A stretch of 47,336 nt of DNA, taken from positions 1 to 47,336 of the forward strand of contig JBFWYO010000030.1 in the NCBI GenBank assembly GCA_050186335.1, in the 5' to 3' direction. Shown here in pieces: positions 41,742 to 47,336 of this stretch. The position numbers and the translations under genes are program-made. The stretch is from JBFWYO01 sp050186335. Lineage in GTDB: Bacteria; Pseudomonadota; Alphaproteobacteria; Bin65. The notes beneath the pieces were generated by a model. It saw only the letters and a list, made by a program, of their open reading frames with translations. It had not been told where the DNA came from and made no database searches. Every line of letters begins with the position of its first letter. The stretch's first letter is position 1.

Positions 41742-43313
41742 GTGACACGCGGACAACGCATCGGCATGGCCTTCGGCGTCGTCGCGGCCGTGCTCGTCTT
41801 GGCGGGCGTCGCCGGGTTGGTCGCCTACGATCATCGCGCGGTGCTTTACGATGCCTGGCTGCGGTGGCGCGTCGAGCCCGCTTTCGTGCAGCGCCCGTGC
41901 TGGTTTGCCATGCCGGCGCCGCGCGAGGCGGTGTGCGGGCATCTGTACGTCTACGAAAACCGGGAAACCAAGCGGAAGCTGGTCCGCCTGCCGGTCATCC
42001 GGTTTCAGGCCACCGGCGTCCGGCCGACCGACCCGGTGCTGTTCATCCAGGGCGGCCCGGGCTCGCCGGCGACCACCGGCGACGACGCCGGCCGCTACTG
42101 GGCATCGGTGATCGAGGGCATGGAGTGGCTCGGCAATCGCGACCTGATCGTGTTCGACCAGCGCGGCGTCGGCGAGGCGCGGCCGGCGTTGACCTGCCCG
42201 GAACTCGCTGAGACGCGCGACGATCCGCTCAATACCGACCATTATCTGCGTGCGACGGCGGCGTGTTACGCGCGCCTCAAGCGCCAGGGCCATGACCTCG
42301 ACGCCTATTCGACCATCGCGACCGCCGAGGATATCGAGGAATTGCGCAAGCGCCTCGGTATCGAAAAATGGAACCTGTGGGGCGCGTCCTACGGGTCGCG
42401 CGTCGCGCTGCTGCTGATGGAACGATATCCGCAGGGGTTGCGCAGCGTGCTGATCGAAAGTGTCCTGCCGCGCGATGCCTTCGAGGAAGAAGATGGCGGC
42501 TTGAATCTCGGCGCCGCGCTCGAAAAGATCTTCGCCGCATGCAAGGCGGATGCGGCGTGCAACGCCGCGTTTCCGCACCTGCGCGAACGATTCGCCGAAA
42601 TCCTGCAACGTCTCAAGCTCGAGCCGGTCGACGTCTTCCTGCCGGCGCGCGACGATCTGCCGGAACAGCGCGTCAAGCTGGACGCGCTGCTGTTTTTGAA
42701 CGCCATTCATTCCGAGTTGTATAATTTCGTCGGCGTCGAGGAATTTCCGCGGCTGATCGAGCAGGTCTGGCGCCGCGACTACGATGCGCTGCATCCGGCG
42801 TTGGATATGCTCGACGACATGATGTTCGGCCCCGCCGCGGACGGCATGATGTATTCGGTGCTGTGCGCCGAATCGGGCCTGCCGAGTCGCGCGCTGGTGG
42901 AACGGGTCGGCCGGCGCTATCCGTATCTGCGCGACTACGCTGAGAACGCCGTGGCGGGCGATCCTTGCCTGGTGTGGAAGATGCCGCAGCGGATCGACCG
43001 GCGCCCGGTGGCGAGCGAAGTGCCGACCTTGCTGTTGGCCGGACACTTCGACCACGTTACGCCCCCGGAATGGGCCGAGCGGGCGGCGCGCACGCTGCGC
43101 AACGGGCACGTTTTCGTCATTCCGCTGGCGGCGCACGATGCCAGTGATTCGCGCTGCGGCACGGCGCTGGCCACGCGCTTTCTGCTCGATCCGTCGCGCA
43201 AGCCGCTCGACGACTGCACCATGATGCGCGCGATCGATTTCCGGATCGAAACCAAGCCGCCGGCGCCGGCATCCGGCGCCACGCGCAAAGACGCCACCAA
43301 GCCGAAGCAATGA
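41742..43313 (+). CDS. Secreted or membrane-anchored alpha/beta hydrolase (TAP/prolyl aminopeptidase-like)
   Basis: A 523-aa protein with one N-terminal hydrophobic segment (about 9-28) that may be a signal anchor. The alpha/beta hydrolase domain has the oxyanion GGPGSPAT (104-111), FDQRGVGEARP (138-148) and the nucleophile elbow GASYGSR with Ser216. The C-terminal region (PTLLLAGHFDHVTPPEWAER) resembles TAP-type peptidases. A peptidase or esterase role is likely. GTG start at 41742, with AAAGG upstream. The next gene follows after 7 bp. Confidence 0.9.
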   Translation: MTRGQRIGMAFGVVAAVLVLAGVAGLVAYDHRAVLYDAWLRWRVEPAFVQRPCWFAMPAPREAVCGHLYVYENRETKRKLVRLPVIRFQATGVRPTDPVLFIQGGPGSPATTGDDAGRYWASVIEGMEWLGNRDLIVFDQRGVGEARPALTCPELAETRDDPLNTDHYLRATAACYARLKRQGHDLDAYSTIATAEDIEELRKRLGIEKWNLWGASYGSRVALLLMERYPQGLRSVLIESVLPRDAFEEEDGGLNLGAALEKIFAACKADAACNAAFPHLRERFAEILQRLKLEPVDVFLPARDDLPEQRVKLDALLFLNAIHSELYNFVGVEEFPRLIEQVWRRDYDALHPALDMLDDMMFGPAADGMMYSVLCAESGLPSRALVERVGRRYPYLRDYAENAVAGDPCLVWKMPQRIDRRPVASEVPTLLLAGHFDHVTPPEWAERAARTLRNGHVFVIPLAAHDASDSRCGTALATRFLLDPSRKPLDDCTMMRAIDFRIETKPPAPASGATRKDATKPKQ

Positions 43314-43320
43314 GGGACCG

Positions 43321-44460
43321 ATGCTGCTGACCGAGGAACAGATCATGGCGCGCGATATGGCGCGCGCGTTCGCCCGCAAGGAACTATGGCCGAACGCCGC
43401 CCAGTGGGATCGCAAGGCCGAAGTGCCGCGCGCGGCGCTGGCCGAAATGGGTCCGCTCGGCCTGATGGGCATGACGGTCGCCGAGGAGTGGGGCGGGGCG
43501 GGGACCGATTTCATGTCGTACATCCTGGCGCTGGAGGAAATCGCCGCCGGATGCGGCGCCGTCTCCACGATCATGAGCGTCAACAATTCGCCGGTGTGCG
43601 CCGCGATCGAAAGATTCGGCAGCCGCGAGCAGAAACAAAGATTCCTGAAGCCGCTGGCCAAGGGCGACGTGCTTGGCGCCTTCGCGCTGACCGAGCCGCA
43701 CGCCGGCTCGGACGCCTCGAACCTGAAAACCCGCGCGCGCAAGGACGGCAACCATTACGTGCTGACCGGCACCAAGCAATTCATCACCTCGGGCTCGATC
43801 GCCGGCGTGTGCATGACCTTTGCCGTGACCGATCCGTCGGCCGGCAAGAAGGGCATCAGCGCGTTCCTGGTGCCGACCGACGCCAAGGGCTACCAGGTCG
43901 CGTCGGTCGAGAAAAAGCTCGGCCAGGCGGCGTCCGATACCTGCGCGCTGAATTTCGACGAGGTGCGCCTGACGCCGGATCTGCTGCTCGGCGAGGAAGG
44001 CCAGGGCTACATGATCGCGCTGTCCAACCTGGAAGCCGGCCGGGTCGGCATCGCCGCGCAATCGGTCGGCATGGCGCGCTCGGCCTACGACGCCGCCGTT
44101 GAGTATGCAAAACAAAGAGTCGCGTTCGGCAAGCCGATCATCGAGCATCAGGCAGTCGCCTTCCGCCTGGCCGACATGGCGACTCAAATAGCCGTCGCGC
44201 GGCAGATGGTCCTGCACGCGGCGCAACTCCGCGATGCCGGGAAACCGTGCCTGACCGAGGCGGCGATGGCTAAACTGTTCGCCAGCGAAATGGCCGAGCG
44301 GGTCTGCTCGGACGCCATTCAGATTCACGGGGGTTACGGTTATCTCAGCGACTTCCCGGTCGAGCGCATCTACCGGGACGTCCGCGTGTGCCAGATTTAC
44401 GAAGGCACCAGCGACGTCCAGCGCATGATCATCAGCCGCGCGATTGCCGGCGGGGCCTGA
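43321..44460 (+). CDS. Acyl-CoA dehydrogenase
   Basis: A 379-aa flavoprotein oxidising an acyl-CoA to the 2-enoyl-CoA. FALTEPHAGSDASNLKTRAR and HGGYGYLSDFPVERIYRDVR are family landmarks. The catalytic Glu is at 361, in the normal position (YEGTSDVQR), unlike the isovaleryl-CoA dehydrogenase at 31044. Short- or branched-chain acyl-CoA (isobutyryl, 2-methylbutyryl or butyryl) is likely; sequence alone cannot decide. It is 7 bp after the hydrolase and 41 bp before the MFS gene. Confidence 0.95.
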   Translation: MLLTEEQIMARDMARAFARKELWPNAAQWDRKAEVPRAALAEMGPLGLMGMTVAEEWGGAGTDFMSYILALEEIAAGCGAVSTIMSVNNSPVCAAIERFGSREQKQRFLKPLAKGDVLGAFALTEPHAGSDASNLKTRARKDGNHYVLTGTKQFITSGSIAGVCMTFAVTDPSAGKKGISAFLVPTDAKGYQVASVEKKLGQAASDTCALNFDEVRLTPDLLLGEEGQGYMIALSNLEAGRVGIAAQSVGMARSAYDAAVEYAKQRVAFGKPIIEHQAVAFRLADMATQIAVARQMVLHAAQLRDAGKPCLTEAAMAKLFASEMAERVCSDAIQIHGGYGYLSDFPVERIYRDVRVCQIYEGTSDVQRMIISRAIAGGA

Positions 44461-44501
44461 CGCACAGGGCCCGACTCCGCAAACAAGGTTCGAATGCCGC
44501 C

Positions 44502-45680
44502 ATGGCCAGTCCGTACGGCCGCAATGTTTGGATTCTCTGCGCCTGCTGGGCGCTCAGCGTGACATCCGCCACCTTGGTGGTTTCCGTCGCCATCCTGGCC
44601 GGGCATTTGCTGGCCTGGGATAAGACGCTGGCCGCGCTGCCGATCGCCCTGCAGTGGGCCGGGACCGCGCTTTCTACCGTCCCGGCCTCGTTCATCATGC
44701 GCGCGATTGGCCGCCGGGGCGGATTCACCGTTGCGGCCGTGATGCTGATGGTCGGCGCGCTGCTCGCCATTGTCAGCATCCGCGAACACGATTTCCTGCT
44801 CTTCTGTGTCAGCATTTTCATTGTCGGTAGCGGCACCGGCTTCACCTGGTACTACCGATTCGCCGCCGCCGAAGTGGTCGACGAGGCGCATCGCAGCCGC
44901 GCCATTTCGTACGTGCTGGCCGGCGGGCTGTTCGGCGCCGTGGTCGGGCCGTACATCGCCCGCCATTCGGTCGATTGGATGCTGCCGTACCAGTTCGCCG
45001 GCGTGTTCCTGGCCGTGCTCATCGTGCAGGCGCTGATCGTGATTCTGCAAACCTTTGTGCGCATCCCGAAACCGACCGCGGCGTCGCTGGCCGGCGGCCG
45101 GCCGCTCAGCGTGATCGCGCGCCAGCCGAAATTCATCATCGCCGTGCTCGGCGGGGTGATCGCTTACATGATGATGGTCCTGCTGATGTCGGTGACGCCG
45201 CTGGCGATGCAGATGTGCAATCTCCCGTTCGCCGATGCCGCGTTCGTCATCCAGTGGCACGCCTTGGGCATGTATGTGCCGGCGCTGTTCTCCGGGCATC
45301 TCGTGCGCAAATTCACCGCGCCGCGCGTGATGATCGCGGGCTGCATCATCCTGGTGATCTGCCTGTTCGTCGCCGCCTCGGGCATCACGTTGTGGCACTT
45401 CGCGATCTCCAGCACCCTGCTCGGCATCGGCTGGAATTTCGCTTACGTGGGCGCCACCACGCTGCTGACCGAAACCTACACGGTCGCCGAGCGCGCCAAG
45501 ACCCAGGCGCTCAACGAAGGGCTGATCTTCGTCTGCACCGGGTTGGGCGTCTATGTGTCCGGTACCTTGTTGACCAACGTCGGCTGGCAGTCGGTGCAGT
45601 ATTTTGCCCTGCCGCTGGTGTTGCTGGTGATGGCGGGCGTGTTCTGGATCGGCTTCCGAAAGCCGCGCCCGGCAACCTAG
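44502..45680 (+). CDS. MFS transporter
   Basis: A 392-aa membrane protein with about twelve hydrophobic segments, beginning VWILCACWALSVTSATLVVS. The loop RAIGRRGGFTVAAVML after the second segment is a degenerate MFS signature with basic residues. The protein may be an exporter or an organic acid transporter; substrate unknown. I start it at the ATG 44502; a longer open frame lies in the acyl-CoA dehydrogenase gene and is shadow. It precedes the methylcrotonyl-CoA carboxylase gene by 80 bp. Confidence 0.92.
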   Translation: MASPYGRNVWILCACWALSVTSATLVVSVAILAGHLLAWDKTLAALPIALQWAGTALSTVPASFIMRAIGRRGGFTVAAVMLMVGALLAIVSIREHDFLLFCVSIFIVGSGTGFTWYYRFAAAEVVDEAHRSRAISYVLAGGLFGAVVGPYIARHSVDWMLPYQFAGVFLAVLIVQALIVILQTFVRIPKPTAASLAGGRPLSVIARQPKFIIAVLGGVIAYMMMVLLMSVTPLAMQMCNLPFADAAFVIQWHALGMYVPALFSGHLVRKFTAPRVMIAGCIILVICLFVAASGITLWHFAISSTLLGIGWNFAYVGATTLLTETYTVAERAKTQALNEGLIFVCTGLGVYVSGTLLTNVGWQSVQYFALPLVLLVMAGVFWIGFRKPRPAT

Positions 45681-45760
45681 CGCGGCCTCAATTTCCCCTG
45701 GAATCCGGCCGGCCTATGGCCCAAAGTCCGGCCTTCGGGAGGCATTCAGCAGGGGCACGA

Positions 45761-47336
45761 ATGGCCGTCATCAAGAGCCAGCTCAACGTCCGATCGACGG
45801 ATTTTCAGGCCAACGCAAAGCATCAGCGCGCCCTGGTGGTCGATCTGCGCGCCAAGGTCGCCGAGATAAAACAAGGCGGACCGCCGCACGCGCGCGAGAA
45901 ACACACCGCGCGCGGCAAGCTGCTGCCGCGCGACCGCGTGCGCAACCTGTTGGACGCCGGTTCGCCGTTCCTCGAGCTCAACCAGATGGCCGCATACGGC
46001 ATGTACGACGGCGAAGTGCCGTCGGGCGGCGTGATCACCGGCATCGGCCGCATCGAGGGCCAGGAATGCGTGATCGTGTGCAACGACGCCACGGTCAAGG
46101 GCGGCACCTACTATCCGCAGACCGTCAAGAAGCACCTGCGCGCGCAGGAAGTGGCGCTGCAGAACAATCTGCCGTGCGTCTATCTGGTCGATTCGGGCGG
46201 CGGCAATCTGCCGAATCAGGACAATGTATTTCCCGACAAGGATCATTTCGGGCGCATTTTCTACAACCAGGCCAACATGTCGGCGGCCAGGATCCCGCAG
46301 ATCGCGGTGGTCATGGGTTCATGCACGGCGGGCGGCGCCTACGTGCCGGCGATGTCGGATCAGACCATCATCGTGCGCAACCAGGGCACCATCTTCCTGG
46401 GCGGCCCGCCTTTGGTCAAAGCCGCGATCGGCGAAATCGTCTCGGCCGAGGAGCTCGGCGGCGCCGACGTGCACGCGCGCCAGTCCGGCGTGGCCGATTA
46501 TTACGCGCACAACGATCTGCATGCGCTGGCCATGACCCGGCGGATCGTCGCGGATCTGAATCGCCGCAAGCCGATGCCGCAGAACGTGCGCAAACCGGCC
46601 GATCCGGCGTACGATCCGCAGGAAATCTACGGCATCATCCCGCACGACGTAAAAAAACCCTACGACGTGCGCGAAGTGATTGCGCGGGTCGTCGACGGCA
46701 GCGATCTTGACGAATTCAAGCAGCTCTACGGCAGCACGTTGATTTGCGGCTTCGCGCATATTTTCGGCTACCCGGTCGGCATCGTCGCCAACAACGGCAT
46801 TCTGTATTCCGAATCGGCGCTCAAGGGCGCGCATTTCATCGAACTGTGCAGCCAGCGCAATATTCCGCTGATCTTCTTGCAGAACATCACAGGCTTCATG
46901 GTCGGCAAGAAATACGAGGCCGGCGGCATCGCCAAGGATGGCGCCAAGCTGGTCACCGCGGTTTCGACCACGCGCGTACCCAAGTTTACGGTCATCATCG
47001 GCGGCTCGTACGGCGCCGGCAATTATGGCATGTGCGGCCGGGCCTACAACCCGCGTTTCCTGTGGATGTGGCCGAACGCGCGGATCTCGATCATGGGCGG
47101 GCCTCAGGCGGCGTCCGTGCTGGCGACCATCCGGCGCGACAATCTGGAAGCCCAGAAGAAAACCTGGTCGGCCGAGGACGAAGCCGCGTTCAAGCAGCCG
47201 ATCCTCGATCAATACGAAACCCAGGGGCATCCGTATTACGCCTCGGCGCGCCTGTGGGACGACGGCGTGGTCGATCCCGCGGAGACGCGCATGGTGCTCG
47301 GCCTGTGCCTGTCGGCATCGTACAACGCGCCGGTCG
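45761..47336 (+). CDS. mccB: 3-methylcrotonyl-CoA carboxylase beta subunit (3' end outside window)
   Basis: Carboxyltransferase subunit of methylcrotonyl-CoA carboxylase, which makes 3-methylglutaconyl-CoA in leucine breakdown. The 525 visible codons begin MAVIKSQLNVRSTDFQANAK and are open to the window end; family members are about 535 aa, so only some ten residues are missing. Landmarks are GGTYYPQTVKKHLRAQEVAL, CTAGGAYVPAMSDQ, FLQNITGFMVGKKYEAGGIA and GGSYGAGNYGMCGRAYNPRF, characteristic of MccB rather than PccB. CAGGGGC lies before the ATG. The alpha subunit probably follows beyond the window. Confidence 0.95.
   Translation, partial: MAVIKSQLNVRSTDFQANAKHQRALVVDLRAKVAEIKQGGPPHAREKHTARGKLLPRDRVRNLLDAGSPFLELNQMAAYGMYDGEVPSGGVITGIGRIEGQECVIVCNDATVKGGTYYPQTVKKHLRAQEVALQNNLPCVYLVDSGGGNLPNQDNVFPDKDHFGRIFYNQANMSAARIPQIAVVMGSCTAGGAYVPAMSDQTIIVRNQGTIFLGGPPLVKAAIGEIVSAEELGGADVHARQSGVADYYAHNDLHALAMTRRIVADLNRRKPMPQNVRKPADPAYDPQEIYGIIPHDVKKPYDVREVIARVVDGSDLDEFKQLYGSTLICGFAHIFGYPVGIVANNGILYSESALKGAHFIELCSQRNIPLIFLQNITGFMVGKKYEAGGIAKDGAKLVTAVSTTRVPKFTVIIGGSYGAGNYGMCGRAYNPRFLWMWPNARISIMGGPQAASVLATIRRDNLEAQKKTWSAEDEAAFKQPILDQYETQGHPYYASARLWDDGVVDPAETRMVLGLCLSASYNAPV

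Overview
The window is about 47.3 kb of high-GC chromosomal DNA, most likely from an alphaproteobacterium. The order spc/alpha ribosomal operon, DegP/Q-type protease, rarA, a DUF2927-like lipoprotein, an RluC/D-type pseudouridine synthase, a HAD phosphatase and an ATP12 chaperone is what I would expect in Rhodospirillales-like alphaproteobacteria. ATP12 (F1-ATPase assembly) is a good clade marker. The genus cannot be named from sequence alone. Apart from one short low-GC stretch (33799-34469), base composition and codon use look uniform.

Region 1 (1-11033) is the end of the S10 operon plus the spc and alpha operons: rplV (last 12 codons), rpsC, rplP, rpmC, rpsQ, rplN, rplX, rplE, rpsN, rpsH, rplF, rplR, rpsE, rpmD, rplO, secY, adk, rpsM, rpsK, rpoA, rplQ. 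A strong internal promoter (8307-8334) precedes rpsM, and a textbook rho-independent terminator (11006-11033) closes the block. S3, L15 and S11 carry unusual low-complexity extensions, and three intergenic gaps hold near-perfect hairpins.

Region 2 (11103-20784) is housekeeping: periplasmic HtrA protease, RarA, a DUF2927-like lipoprotein, pseudouridine synthase, a VOC protein, a DUF4010/MgtC-type membrane protein on the minus strand, a HAD phosphatase, an AsmA-like protein and ATP12.

Region 3 (20892-29471) has propionyl-CoA carboxylase (pccB, a YciI-like gene, pccA), a minus-strand flavin-binding protein and LysE exporter pair, acylphosphatase, a MaoC-like hydratase, lipB, tRNA-Leu(GAG) with terminator, and the magnesium channel gene mgtE.

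Region 4 (29472-47336) is mostly acyl-CoA and branched-chain amino acid catabolism. It contains two hotdog thioesterases, a LiuR-like MerR regulator with two palindromic operator candidates, isovaleryl-CoA dehydrogenase, a PaiB-like protein, a class II aldolase, a MetE-like methyltransferase, a solute-binding protein next to a hybrid sensor kinase, acetyl-CoA acetyltransferase, an SDR, an alpha/beta hydrolase, a second acyl-CoA dehydrogenase, an MFS transporter, and methylcrotonyl-CoA carboxylase beta cut by the window end. Together these cover leucine breakdown (isovaleryl-CoA to methylcrotonyl-CoA to methylglutaconyl-CoA, and finally acetoacetyl-CoA thiolysis), and PCC handles propionyl-CoA from valine and isoleucine.

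The most unusual local structure is at 33643-34625. The last 156 bp of the class II aldolase gene occurs twice in direct orientation, 827 bp apart (148/156 identical, with the final 80 bp identical), and the two copies enclose a low-GC stretch with one unrecognised gene. No CRISPR array, IS transposase, integrase or rRNA gene was seen.
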